Assembly: GCA_917880885.1 (NCBI GenBank)
Contig: OU862907.1
Location: 66,831,072-66,895,071 of the forward strand
Length of the DNA stretch: 64,000 bases
From: Limnephilus marmoratus
Lineage: Eukaryota; Arthropoda; Insecta; Trichoptera; Limnephilidae
Direction of reading: 5' to 3'
Part shown: one piece after another, positions 31,715-42,111 of the stretch
Layout of the letters: each line of letters begins with the position of its first letter
Position numbering within the stretch: position 1 is the stretch's first letter
Made by a program: the position numbers and the translations under genes
Notes under the pieces: generated by a model
The model's input: only the letters and a program-made list of their open reading frames with translations
Database searches by the model: none
What the model was told of the DNA's origin: nothing

Positions 31715-32512
31715 ATTGTTACCGCCGCCCCGGGAGCCAAAATTTATTTTGTTTTTACATGAATACCGCACAAGAGTCCTAACTGCTCCCGTCTGGAGCC
31801 AGTGAGACTATGGCATCCCCAAAATGGGGCATGTTGTGAGGCTGAAGGTAGTGGGGTGGGAAGGAGGTTGGGAAGAGGAAGGTGGGGAAGTACCTGGTTA
31901 TTTAGATCTGGTCATCAAACTATAGAAAAACAACTAAAGCCATTTCAGGCAACGTTTCAATTCTGAATGGTGGTCCTACACCAGGGCGATACTGAGAGTA
32001 TCTTCCACTCTCGAACGTACCGCAAATACACCACATATATATTTTTTAAATTAATTAATTGTGAAATAACACAAATTAATCAAATAAAATTTATTTGCCA
32101 CGCCGGGATTCGATCCCGCGACCTTCAGAATGCAAGTCAAGCGCCTTACCGCTGCACTACGCCGGCCGTCTTTATTATAACCAATACCTGTGCCATCGGT
32201 GATACCGAGTCGTACACTACGTTTGGTGACTTAGTAGGGCTGCCCGGGTTCATGGGGTGAGGTTTGCCTAGGTCTTGGCGGTGGATGCGTCTGCGTGGCA
32301 GTCCGGATCGGGAGCGACTGGTTGAGACTAATCTAGACCTCTCGTGGCGGACTCTCTCCACCCCATCGCATTACATCTCAGTTGGAAGGATTGATTATAC
32401 GTACATCACTCCAGGACCCCCAAATTCCTACCCACCCCTCATACCGTTTTTCTTCCCAAAACATCCTCTCCTTCCTTTCCTTTGAAATACTCCACGCAGC
32501 ATCCCCAAAGAG
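31715..32512 (+). mobile_element. SINE-A interrupted by SINE-B
   Basis: ACCGCCGCCCCGGGAGCC near 31720-31737 continues at about 32170 with ATAACCAATACCTGTGCCAT and the rest of SINE-A. TTTATT occurs on both sides of the insert and is the likely target duplication. Confidence 0.75.
31750..32168 (-). mobile_element. complete SINE-B inserted in SINE-A
   Basis: Minus-strand SINE-B with its tRNA-like head at 32099-32168 (GGGATTCGATCCCGCGACC is the reversed B-box region) and its A-rich 3' end at about 31750. Confidence 0.85.
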
Positions 32513-32514
32513 GG

Positions 32515-32820
32515 TTCATAATGCGTCTGCGTACTTACTGTGTGGCAGGCGTCTGCGTATTTACTGTGTGGCAGGTCGGATCGGGAGATACTGGTTGAGG
32601 GAGACCATTTGGCCACTCCAGCATGACTCTTGAATCATCGCTTTGGACCGCAGAGGGAGGGATGGATTCATACGTCCGTCACTCCTGGACACACTGACTC
32701 CCAGATTCCTACCCACCCCTCATACTCGTAATTTATCCTTCCCAAAACTTCCTTCTAAAGAAACTCCACACAACATCCCTAAAGATGACATAGGCCCTCA
32801 GGGAAGATATTTTCAGAGTA
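32515..32820 (+). mobile_element. SINE-A partial copy
   Basis: Contains CAGGTCGGATCGGGAGATAC, GGATTCATACGTCCGTCACT and the tail (ACACAACATCCCTAAAGATG). The head is replaced by a short duplicated GTCTGCGTATTTACTGTGTG segment. Confidence 0.7.
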
Positions 32821-33031
32821 TGCAATTCACACGCGGTAGAAGTGAAACCTTCAGAAAACTAAAGTAGACAAGAGTAGGGAGGCTACGAAGCGCCGCACAA
32901 AGAGGAGCCCGATTATACTATCTCATACCCTCGCAAGCTAAATCCTATAGATGTAAGTGTTTGCCTCTTTTTAGTGTCGCTATTTTTCGTTTCATCGAGG
33001 GTCCTAAAGAAGTTTTCACTTCAAAAATAAA

Positions 33032-33362
33032 TTTGGGAGGTGGGGATGGGTACCGCCGCCCCGGGAACCTTTATTGGATAACCAACACCTCTGCCATAGG
33101 TCACCCCAAGTGGTTCGCTACGTTTGGTGATTTAGCAGGGGTGCCCGGGTTCATGGGGTGAGGTTTGTCTAGGTGTTGGAGGCGGATGACCAGGACACAC
33201 TGAACCCCAGATTCTTACCCACCCCTTAAACCCTTTCCTTCCCAGAACTCTCCTCTCCTTCCTTTCCTTAAAAAAAACCCTCCACACAGCATCCTCAAAG
33301 ATGACATAGGCTTTGAGGGAAATTATTTTCCTCAGGGCCTCTTGTATGGAGCTCATGTAAAA
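33032..33362 (+). mobile_element. SINE-A copy
   Basis: GGGTACCGCCGCCCCGGGAA to GGAGCTCATGTAAAAAG. Like the copy at 17.4 kb, it is the short form lacking the middle segment, so the short form was probably itself mobile. Confidence 0.85.
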
Positions 33363-33431
33363 AGAAAAAAATAAGTAGCTATTTCGCCTTGAATTATCGC
33401 AATCTTAGTAAATACCCATCGATAATGGTAA

Positions 33432-33591
33432 GGGAACGTACCCATACTACGTGACCAACTTTTTGCAATTTTTAACCCCCCCCCCCCCCGGTGACCAAAA
33501 TCCTAAGCAACCCGCCGCTCATTTGTATGGAGCGTGACATTTTGAAGACCCCCCCCCCCCTAAACGTGTCACGTAGTATGGGTACGTTCCC
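33432..33591. mobile_element. MITE with 25-bp TIRs, TSD TAA (copy 1)
   Basis: TIR begins GGGAACGTACCCATACTACG and is mirrored at the right end; TAA occurs at 33429-33431 and 33592-33594. Two poly-C runs inside. A second copy at 57577-57737 has the same structure. TIR and TSD fit PIF/Harbinger-type MITEs. Confidence 0.9.
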
Positions 33592-33599
33592 TAAACATA

Positions 33600-34010
33600 A
33601 CAAAATCTATTTGTTAATAATATTTCGTCATAGGAAAACGAAATGAGGTTTTCTGTGTTTGCTGGAAAGTCTGACGAAATATCTCTGTAACGGATGTCCG
33701 GAAAGATTACGGAAATATGCCAAACAGTTCCTAAGGTTTAATAGCTGGCTAAAAACTAATATCGTAATAAAATAAACTGACTGTACTCAGTGCGTCATGT
33801 ATTCACAGACCTTATCCAATTTTAGGAATTTTTTTGGATTTTTTAAGAGCTCTTAAATGTGTCCAGGTCTTAAATTGGAACCCTTATTGCATGACCAACA
33901 TCCCTGCAATAGGTCACCAAGTGGCTCGCTACGAGAGAGATTTTTTGGGTCTTGGCGGCGAATGCGTTTGCCCACCTACTGCGTGATGGACACCTAACCT
34001 AGCCGGATAC
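33600..34010. other. unassigned DNA with a SINE-A scrap
   Basis: About 33885-34010 contains degraded SINE-A middle (GCATGACCAACATCCCTGCA, GTCTTGGCGGCG). The rest is not recognised. Confidence 0.4.
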
Positions 34011-34545
34011 TCAATTCAATTCAATTCAATTTATTCAATTCAATTTATTTTATTCTTTCAAAAACATTACAAAATTTAAAATTTTAATGCGTTTTTAAAA
34101 TACATTTGTAACAGTATTACATTAAACATAAATATAAATGGTAAGCAAAAAAAAAACTATATGAGCATCAATTGAGCTTGCCTTTTAAAGGCAGCTTCAC
34201 TGACGCTAAATATGTCGATATCCGAATTAATTCTGTTCAACAGCAAAATTGCTCTCCCGATCGGCATGACCATTGGCAAGTTAGTCCTGCAGGCCGGAAG
34301 ATAGAACAGCCTATGCTGTCGATGGCGAAGATAACCATCGGGAATATAAAAATGAATATTCTCCAAGATAGCTGAGTTCTCAAGCCATCCACGAATCAAT
34401 CTGAAGAAATGCGTAGCAATTTGTACATCCCTTCTGACACGTAGATGGTTCATTCCGAGCATACCCAAAAGAAAGTCGGTAGGATAAAGCCACGGGTAAT
34501 AGCCGTACTCCCTCATGTACAGAAATCTCAGAAAATACTCCAGGG
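34011..34545 (-). pseudogene. LINE C-terminal fragment with (AATTG)n tail
   Basis: The minus-strand frame ends with LLGMLGMNHLRVRRDVQIAT, HRLFYLPACRTNLPMVMPIG and SDIDIFSVSEAAFKRQ, the usual C-terminal block of Jockey/CR1-like LINE proteins, then a stop at about 34157. The 3' end is a run of AATTG units at 34011-34055. It joins a SINE-A piece at about 34545. Confidence 0.75.
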
Positions 34546-34690
34546 AGGGTTGATTCATACGTCCGTCACACTGACCCCCAGATTCCCATCCCTGATACAT
34601 TTTCCTTCCCAAAACTTACTCTCTTATTTTCCTCAAAAAGACCCTCTACATAGCATCCCCAGAGATGGCATAGGTCTTGAGGATTTTGTG
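34545..34690 (+). mobile_element. SINE-A 3' part
   Basis: GGTTGATTCATACGTCCGTC through the CTCTACATAGCATCCCC block, ending in GTCTTGAGG; the terminal tail is missing. Confidence 0.65.
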
Positions 34691-35180
34691 GATGTGATTA
34701 GAAACTCGATGAAACGAAAAAGCGACACTAAAAACAAACAAACATCTATAGAATTTTACCTGCGAGACAATGAGATAGACTAATCGGTCTCCTCTTTGTG
34801 CGGTGCTTCGTAGAATAAAATGTAAAATATTTTTTAAACTTGGTAACAATATTATAATAGATAAACCTTACAATCATCCTACTCCTGATATTCTGCATTC
34901 GTCTCATTCTCTCCAAGTTTAGTTTTCTGAAGGTTTCTCTTCTACTGCGTGTGAACTGCACACATGATTTTTAAAGTGAAAACTTATTTAGCACCGTTGG
35001 GATTTGAAACGAAAAAGCGACACTAAAAAGAGGCAAACACATACATCTATAGGATTTAGCCTGCGAGTATAATCGGTCTCCTCTTTGTGCGGTACTTCGT
35101 AGCCTCCCCACTCTTGTCTACTTTAGTTTTCTGAAGGTTTCACTCCTAGCGCGTGTGAATTGCACACTCTGATTTTTATT
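34690..35180 (-). repeat. two tandem ~235-bp units
   Basis: Units end at TTCTACTGCGTGTGAACTGC (34950s) and TCCTAGCGCGTGTGAATTGC (35150s). The first has an extra ~90 bp around 34815-34910. Confidence 0.75.
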
Positions 35181-35589
35181 TTTTTGGTTTGAATTTTCCT
35201 TACCGAATGATCGGATTCAGTAGCGCTACTAACCTGGCTAAATAGCGAGTTGCAAGATCGACATTGATTTCGTTAATAAACATCTACTTTAAAGAGGGCA
35301 ATGGGTCCAAAAAGTTTGGAAACCTCTGATAAATTTATGTGATGTTATCATATACATAGATGTAATATTGTTCAAAGTTCCGCAAACATCGCTGACTGTA
35401 AAAGGATACCCAAAGAACTGGCGGTGTCACGATTCTACTATCTGCGGTTTGTTGTTATCATACGTAATTCCGGATTTTGGTTAGATGAGACAGTTATACT
35501 AGTACCAGCGAGAGCTCGTACGTTCGTCATCGACGTCGTACTCATCCAAATAGTATTCTTGGACATATTAAAAAATAAATCACTGTTGA

Positions 35590-36995
35590 AAATTATAAAT
35601 AAAACTGGTACTAAATCAGATCCTTGGGGAACACCGCTACAATTTTTTTAAACTAATCATATACAGCCGGCCGTGATCGAGGGTAAGGCTCTTTACTCGC
35701 AATCCGAAGGTCTCGGGATCGAATCCCGGCGTGCGCAAATAAATTTTATTTGATTTATTTGTGTTAGTTCACAATTAATTCATTTAAAATAGTATATTTG
35801 CGGCACGTTTCGGAGTGGAAGATACTCTCAGTATAACACTGCTATTAGACCACCCTTCAGAATTGACGAGTTGCTTGAAATGGCTTTAGCCGTGTTTGTT
35901 GACCAGATCTGAATAGCCAGGTACTTTCCCATCTCCTTCCCCTTCCCACTACCTTCAGCCTCACAACATACCCCAATTAGGGATGCCATAGTGTCAGTGG
36001 CTCCAGACGGGAGCAGCTGGGACTCTTGTGAGGTATTCAAATAAAATTAAAAATACGGTTTTAAATAACTGATTTTTATTAACTTGTTTTTTCTAATTGT
36101 TTCAAATGTATTCATTGTGCAATATTCGAAACCAAAATCACTTTATTAGTGTCACTTGCTAACTAGCAGCAACTAGCAGATTGTTGACAATCTACGAAAA
36201 AAAGTTGAAAGGTCGTCAACTTTACTCGCCTACATGCTTGCTCCGCTCGCTCGTGATTGGTTTATTTATGTTTCCAACATGGCTTCCGATAAACAGCTGA
36301 TTTCGACTGTCAAACATGTGAAGAATTAGTTCACGCAGGCGTCATTATTCTTGTTACTGGCGCTAGCAGCGGCCTCAGTTTCCTACGCTTCTGAGCGAGT
36401 GGACAGTTTTGTGTGTCATCATGACAATCTCACTCGCCGATTTTCCCGTTTTTAAACTTAGTAGATAGTAGCTTGTAAACTAGCCGTGTGTCATCGAGGC
36501 TTAAATGAGTCCCTTGAGGAACACCGCTAGAATTTTTTTAAACCTATTTATATTATATACTGATCACAAAGTAACTGATTTTTACTAACTTCTTACTTAG
36601 GTTTTCTCTAATTGTTTCAAATGTATTCATTGTGCGGTATTCAAAACCACGTTTATTTAAACATTATTAAAAGTGTAAATTAAAGTGTAATTAAATGAGT
36701 CCCTTGAGGAACGCCGCTAGATTTTTTTTAAAACTAATTATATACGGATCACAAAGTAACTGATTTTTACTAACTTCTTACTTAGGTTTTCTCTAATTGT
36801 TTCAAATGTATTCATTGTGCAATATTCAAAACCAAAATCACACTATCAAAAGTGTAAATAAAAGTGGAACTAAATGAGTCCCTTGAGTAACACCGCTAGA
36901 TTTTTTTTAAAACTAATTATATACAAAATTACTGATTTTTACTAACTTCTTACCTAGGTTTTCTCTAATTGTTTCAAACGTATTCATTAATTAAG
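35590..36995 (+). repeat. ~185-bp tandem repeat with RT-like scrap, unit 1 split
   Basis: Units begin near AATGAGTCCCTTGAGGAACA at about 36507, 36699 and 36878, and contain CTTAGGTTTTCTCTAATTG. A first unit (from 35590) is interrupted by SINE-B at 35666. Its start translates as SDPWGTPLQ, close to the conserved motif before RT domain B, so the repeat may have grown from a LINE fragment. 36150-36495 is an unassigned GC-richer insert. Confidence 0.65.
35666..36055 (+). mobile_element. complete SINE-B
   Basis: The tRNA-like head GCCGGCCGTGATCGAGGG has B box GGGATCGAATCCC. It is followed by the body (AAATAAATTTTATTTGATTT, GAGTGGAAGATACTCTCAGT) and a 3' half ending in an A-rich stretch after GTATTCAAATAAAA. 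Confidence 0.85.
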
Positions 36996-37404
36996 TATAG
37001 GTATGTATTTATTTGCGTTATGAACTAATGGTAGGTGTGACCATCTTTACCGGAAAGGTTCTTATTGATTGTTTGCTGAAGGCTTTAGTTCAGGTGTAGA
37101 CACCTTCCTAATCTGTTTCCGTTTGACCCACCTTTGTGATATTTATTTTGAACATTGTCAATATTACACATCTAAAACAATACTTGATTATTTGTGATAA
37201 TTATTATAGATTAGAGGTTTCACTTTCTCGAAGTATCTTCAGATACCATACCAAACAAATAAATCTAACCAAACTAAATTAAATATAGATGGCCCTGATT
37301 TTCTCAGTCTAATTACCTTCCATATATCAACGAGAACCACTGCAACGGATTTAAAATTCCTTTTGTGTCCGATGATATTTTTTTAAATTAAAAACAAAAA
37401 ATAT

Positions 37405-37512
37405 ATATTTCTATCTTCAGCCTCACAACATACCCCAATTGGGGATGCAATAGACTCACTGGCTCCAGACGAGAGCAGCTGAGACTTATGAGGTATTCAT
37501 ATAAAAAAGATG
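37405..37512 (+). mobile_element. SINE-B tail fragment
   Basis: CTTCAGCCTCACAACATACC through GAGGTATTCATATAAAAAAG, the last ~100 bp of SINE-B, immediately left of hAT copy 3. Confidence 0.75.
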
Positions 37513-37521
37513 TAGAGATAC

Positions 37522-38167
37522 CACGGACGTATGAATATATCTGGACCTGCCCTAAGTGATAAAAACGTATTATTTCCCCCTCGCCATGGAACCGGCTGGA
37601 GCTCCTCCTTGGCGCCAGTTCGCCCCATGTGGAGGGGATAGAGAATCGCTTGAATCTAACATGTGTGACGTCATCATTCTTGCCGTGGGCAGCGCGAAGC
37701 CAACATCTATACATTTAACGAAAAAATAACACGCCAAAACAGTAGCTTGGGCTATACAACATACCTACATATCAATGTGCACATAGCGAATGTGGGCGGT
37801 TCCTTAGTGTGCTCGTCGCTGGTTACAGGGGTAAGTAAATTATGAAACATTTGTAAAAGTGTCTTAACCAAACACGGCAACAAAATATTGCTATGTGAAA
37901 ACGAGCGAATCTTTTTGGGGTGTACATTTGGCCTACGCAAATATTTTATTATCGTGGCAAGCAATTCGCGCTCCCATGTAAAAAGGTCTATTCATTCAAA
38001 GCAGATTTTGCTTTTAAGACCTAAATGGTGATATTATAATGCGAGATGCCTATATACTGTCAGATTGATTTTTCAACTAATCACAGTCTTCTTCCCCTCT
38101 TCGCCCCCCCATAGTTTGGTTTTACCCCTCACCTGTATCTTCTGGTCTATCCATTTGGATGTCTATG
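37522..38167 (-). mobile_element. hAT-family copy 3, 8-bp TSD AGAGATAC
   Basis: Ends CACGGACGTATGAAT and GGATGTCTATG; AGAGATAC at 37514-37521 and 38168-38175 is an exact duplication. Confidence 0.9.
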
Positions 38168-38337
38168 AGAGATACCAAATTTGTATTCCTACGTAAATCG
38201 GTTTGTTTGTAATTTAAATTTACGCACATCAAAATGCTATTTTAAAAAATTTAATTTTTTTTATTTTATATTTCATCATGTTCGCATAGCAAAGAGAGCA
38301 AAATTATTTTTAATTCTTCTTTCGTATGGTGGGGGTC

Positions 38338-38740
38338 AGAGGGGGACATCTAGGTCTGCGAGCCAGTCTAGGGCCTCAGGCGTTGTCCTGTGGACCTCAT
38401 CAATCCCGCCGGGAAATGAATGGAGCGGGCATTCGTTGACCACATGTTCGGTGGTCTGCACCGCACCGCATTCACACATTGCCGACTCTTTAAGGCCCCA
38501 TCTATGCATCATGTGAGCACAACGGCTATGGGAGCACCTTATCCTATTGATGGCAGTCCAGAGTTTGCGAGACAATGAGAACCCAGGCTGTCTCTCAGTG
38601 GGGTCTTGCACGAGATGGGCGTTTTTGACGTTGGCTGATTGCCACTCAAGCTTCCACCTATCTTCTGGGGTGAGAGGTGTTCGAAGGAGTCTTTCTCCTT
38701 CCGTCCAGAAGGGTTTTCGAGACTATAAGCGGCATGCCGG
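38338..38740 (-). pseudogene. LINE C-terminal zinc-knuckle fragment
   Basis: The minus-strand frame encodes RLLRTPLTPEDRWKLEWQSA, ERQPGFSLSRKLWTAINRIR, then CAHMMHRWGLKESAMCECGA and TTEHVVNECPLHSFPGG. The CxC...H...C pattern and the flanking RxxxxHxWG block are typical of the C-terminal region of Jockey-type LINE ORF2. The RT core is missing. Confidence 0.8.
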
Positions 38741-38800
38741 GTGAGAAACGACATCATCGTGCAAGGGTGTTTCGCTATTATTTTTAAAATAATTATCAAT

Positions 38801-38972
38801 ATTTTCGTTATTTGTTTTTGGGGTGTTATGCCATGTTGCGCTACCTCCTTCTTTAGCCAACGTTTCGGACATCGTTCGGGACATGATGGACACTGCAACG
38901 ATGTCCGAAACGTTGGCTAAAGAAGGAGGTAGCGCAACACGGCATAACACCCCAAAAACAAATAACGAAAAT
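38801..38972. repeat. near-perfect palindrome of Penelope-like termini
   Basis: Two 76-bp arms (38801-38876 and 38897-38972) are reverse complements with one mismatch seen, around a 20-nt spacer. Each arm includes GGTGTTATGCC and TTTAGCCAACGTTTCGGACA, the sequence that stands alone at 11.5 and 53.2 kb. This looks like inverted terminal repeats of a Penelope-like element with the body lost. Confidence 0.8.
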
Positions 38973-39219
38973 TCTTTTGGCCGTGAAAATCTTAAAACTT
39001 ACCTAATTATCAATAACTCAAAAATAATTGCCAAAATTGCCTCTAAAATCGTGAAAAATTGAATTTTTAATGGCCTTAATTTTATAATTTAAAATACAGG
39101 TAAATAAAGTACCATTTATCCGTATTAGATATTATATCTCTTGATTAAAAAAATAATTTTCAGTTTGGTCGGGTATTTTGGTATCAATTTTTTTTATGAA
39201 AAAGGTCGCCCGACGATGC

Positions 39220-39395
39220 CCCTTAACCTCCCATTCATACGTCCGTCACTCCTGGACACATTGACCACAGATTCTTACCCATCCCTAACACCCTTTTCCT
39301 TCCCAGAACTACCTTTCCTCCCTTTTATTTAAAAGACGCTCCACACAGCATTCCCAAAGATGTCAGGCCTTGAGGGATTTTTATCTTTGTTGGTT
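39220..39395 (+). mobile_element. SINE-A 3' part
   Basis: CATTCATACGTCCGTCACTC through GACGCTCCACACAGCATTCC; head absent, tail shortened after CCTTGAGGG. Confidence 0.65.
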
Positions 39396-39399
39396 ATCA

Positions 39400-39984
39400 G
39401 TAATTTTAGTTAGAAAAAACGTAACATGAGCCATTTTTGAACCTTTTTATGTTTGCATGCAAAATTTTTATACTTAAAAAATTACATGTTTATTTCGATT
39501 TATAAAAATTGAAATCGTATTTTGTCCTCTTTCAAAAACAGTTTTTAGTTTTCGGATATGTTCAGAAATGTTCCATTTATGTTGATTTTATTGCAATGCG
39601 GAAATATTTTGACCCTCTTACAAAATATGGTCGAGGCCTGACCTGAGGAGTAAAGAAATAAGTGGAATTTTACAATTTTTAAAATATGTTTGGTTTTTCG
39701 ATTCAATAATATCCACCTTCTTATTTTTAAATGAATTCATCGAAAATTTATTATTTGTTTAAGCTAATGATCAAGTCTGGCATAAAATCCACATGTGGTT
39801 TAATTGATTGTTAAATATGTCGAAATTTAACTAATTTACCCATTTTCGTATACACAACAAAACATGTCTGTTTTAATTTTTTTCAAAGCGGTTTAAGCCT
39901 ATTTTAGCTGGAATTTGAAGGATTCAGAGATTCCCAACCTTTTTTGGCCTGTTGCCCACTTTTCAAGTTTATTTTATTATTATA
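39400..39984. repeat. dispersed AT-rich repeat and unassigned DNA
   Basis: 39400-39660 matches the family at 29000-29420 and 50400-50690 (CAGTTTTTAGTTTTCGGATA, TATGGTCGAGGCCTGACC). 39661-39984 was not assigned. Confidence 0.45.
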
Positions 39985-40599
39985 CTATCGAGTTCCCGGG
40001 AGCATTGCAATGCCACATGTATGAAGAAATTGTTTTTCCCTACGTGTCCTTTCCCATTCTTCGACGTTTCCCCTCTCTCGAACCTCACCCCCCTCCCCCT
40101 CTCCGATTCCCTCCCCCTCCCGCCTTCCCGCTCTGCCGCTAAACTACATGAAATACATTCATCCGAAATTTTTTTTCACGTGCCTTCTCCGCCTTCCCTC
40201 TCCCCGCTCCCCTTTCCCGCTTCCCCCGTCCCGCGAACCCCCCCACTAGTTCTCCTCCCTCCTCCCGCATTCCATACATTCAGTTCCGTTAAATTCAGAT
40301 TTCAAACAGCTCTCGTGTCACCTATTGCAAATTTTTATACAAATTTCATAATGCCAGAGCTCACCAGTATATACAGAAGCCATCGCGGACATGCACACAT
40401 CAAATCCCCAAAGTTTAATCCCAATCGGATGAATGGTTAGCAACGCATAATTTCATGACACCAGAGCTTACTATTGTATATAGAAACCATCGCAGGCATG
40501 CGTACATCAAATTTCCAAAGTTTCATCGTAATTGGATGAATGGACGCATGAAAGCAACGCATAGATCCCCAAACATATTTTGATTTTTATGTATATAGA
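39985..40599 (-). mobile_element. Helitron-like element just upstream of a coding exon
   Basis: The right end TATATAGA at 40599 is the reversed TCTATATACATAAAAATC start. The interior has the C/T-rich tract and GCTCACCAGTATATACAGAA repeated with GCTTACTATTGTATATAGAA. The 3' end near 39985 (CGAGTTCCCGGGAGCATTGC) is degraded. It ends 55 bp before the 3' splice site at 40655. Confidence 0.65.
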
Positions 40600-40654
40600 T
40601 TTTAAGAATATTATGTTTTCGCACTTTTTAACAATTTTTTCTCTTTATTTTCAG

Positions 40655-41419
40655 ACAATGCTCAAACCCGACCACCGCGCACTATCACCTCCGGGAACAC
40701 AATCATCCGAAACCATCCCGAAATCGAACCCTCGACTTTCACATTCCAACCCAACATCACACCAGCCAAACCAAACACAGCCGTCATGACTTCCAAACTG
40801 GACGAAATTGACCTCTCCAAGAGAGACGAGGAAGACGATTTTGATCTGGACAAATATTACTCCAGGCTACATACAACTCCAAATTTGAACAAAGAAGAAG
40901 TCAAGGAAAAAATTGAAGTCAAAACTTCAGAAAGTGAATTCTCTGAAATTGATTTGCTATCATCTTCTTTGGTCAGTGAGGACAGAGAAAACTCCAGCAT
41001 GGCATCAGATTTTGCTCAAAACCTCTCCCAACTCCCAAGCGTTTTACCGCATGTAGCCAACACAGTTTTTAATTCTTTTTCTTCGATCTGGAACGCTCAC
41101 AAATGGGAGACGGAAGACGATAGGCGATATTTGAAGACTGGACAAGATGCGCAAAAAAGCGACGTTCCTTTTGAAGAAAACAAAATTAAAATCGTAGAAG
41201 ATTTGAGCTCTGGAGAAGGTAATTTGTACCAGATGCCGCCGATGGCGCCGGTGCCGCTTTTTGACACTGCCAGTTTTAAGGGAGTCGGTGGCAGGAAGTC
41301 AAGTATCCATGGGCATAAGGAAGAAGAGAACAGGGATGTGGTGGACGGAAAGAGCGGAGCAGTTCCGAAAGAAAGTTTTGAGCATAGAAGCAGCCCTGGA
41401 CTACCACCAACGGATATTG
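40655..41419 (+). CDS. Pro/Asn/Gln-rich disordered protein, internal exon a
   Basis: An acceptor (CTCTTTATTTTCAG) precedes an exon that opens in phase 2-nt (AC completes a codon) and stays open to a donor ATTG|GTAAGC, leaving phase 1. About 254 residues. The Met at 40786 could start translation if the upstream exon is untranslated, but the 43 codons before it (ending ITPAKPNTAV) also read as protein, so an upstream coding exon is likely; it was not found. After the Met comes an acidic stretch (SKRDEEDDFDLDKYYSRLH), then QNLSQLPSVLPHVANTVFNS, a possible amphipathic helix, and a Pro/Met stretch (MPPMAPVPLFDTASF). No catalytic domain is visible. It is spliced in frame to 42112 across a 692-bp intron holding a SINE-A. 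Confidence 0.8.
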
Positions 41420-41492
41420 GTAAGCTATTGTAGAATACTCTTCTCTTCTATTGTAAAATGTTCTTCTTCGACTCTTTTGGAAACCTAATTTC

Positions 41493-41962
41493 TAATTTGG
41501 GAGGCGGGTATGGGTAACGCCGCCCCGGGAGCCATTTATTGGATTACAAACACCTCTGCCATAGGTCACCCCGAGTGATTTGCTACTTTTGTTGACTTAG
41601 CAGGGGTGCCCGGGTTCCCTCGACTTCAACCTCACCTCACCCCCCAGGGATGGGGTGAAGTTTGTTTGGATCTTGGCGGTGGATGCATCTGCCCACCAAC
41701 TGCTTGAAAGACTGGTTGAGGGAGACCTTTTAACTTCTTCAGCAGGACTCTCTCAAAACACCACCTTACACCACAGTTGGAGGGATAGATTCATACATCC
41801 GTCACTCCTGGTCTTACTACCTCCCCAGATTCCTACCTACCCCTCATGCCTATTTTCTTCCCAGAACTTCCTCCTTTTCTAAAAAAAACCCTCCACGCAG
41901 CATCTTCTAAGATGACAGGGAAATTATTTTCCTCAGAGCCTCCTGTATGGAGCTAAGAAAAA
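41493..41962 (+). mobile_element. SINE-A inside an intron
   Basis: A nearly full-length copy: GGGTATGGGTAACGCCGCCC to GGAGCTAAGAAAAAAAAAT. It lies wholly in the 41420-42111 intron, same strand as the gene, 150 bp from the 3' splice site. Confidence 0.85.
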
Positions 41963-42111
41963 AAAAATAGTTATCAACCTTCCCCATATCACTTATTTTT
42001 CTTCCTTACCCTATCTATCCACAGTCTCAAACAATGCTGCATTTGATAGTCCATACTATTGTCTAAAAATTTTGTGTTCTTTAATAATTTAATTTCTTGT
42101 TTTTGTTTTAG

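Noticed and set aside
40580..40789. Start of the giant gene at the Met of the frame at 40659
   Set aside because: That frame runs into a stop at 40789; the frame that continues through the exon is a different one and is open across the splice acceptor.
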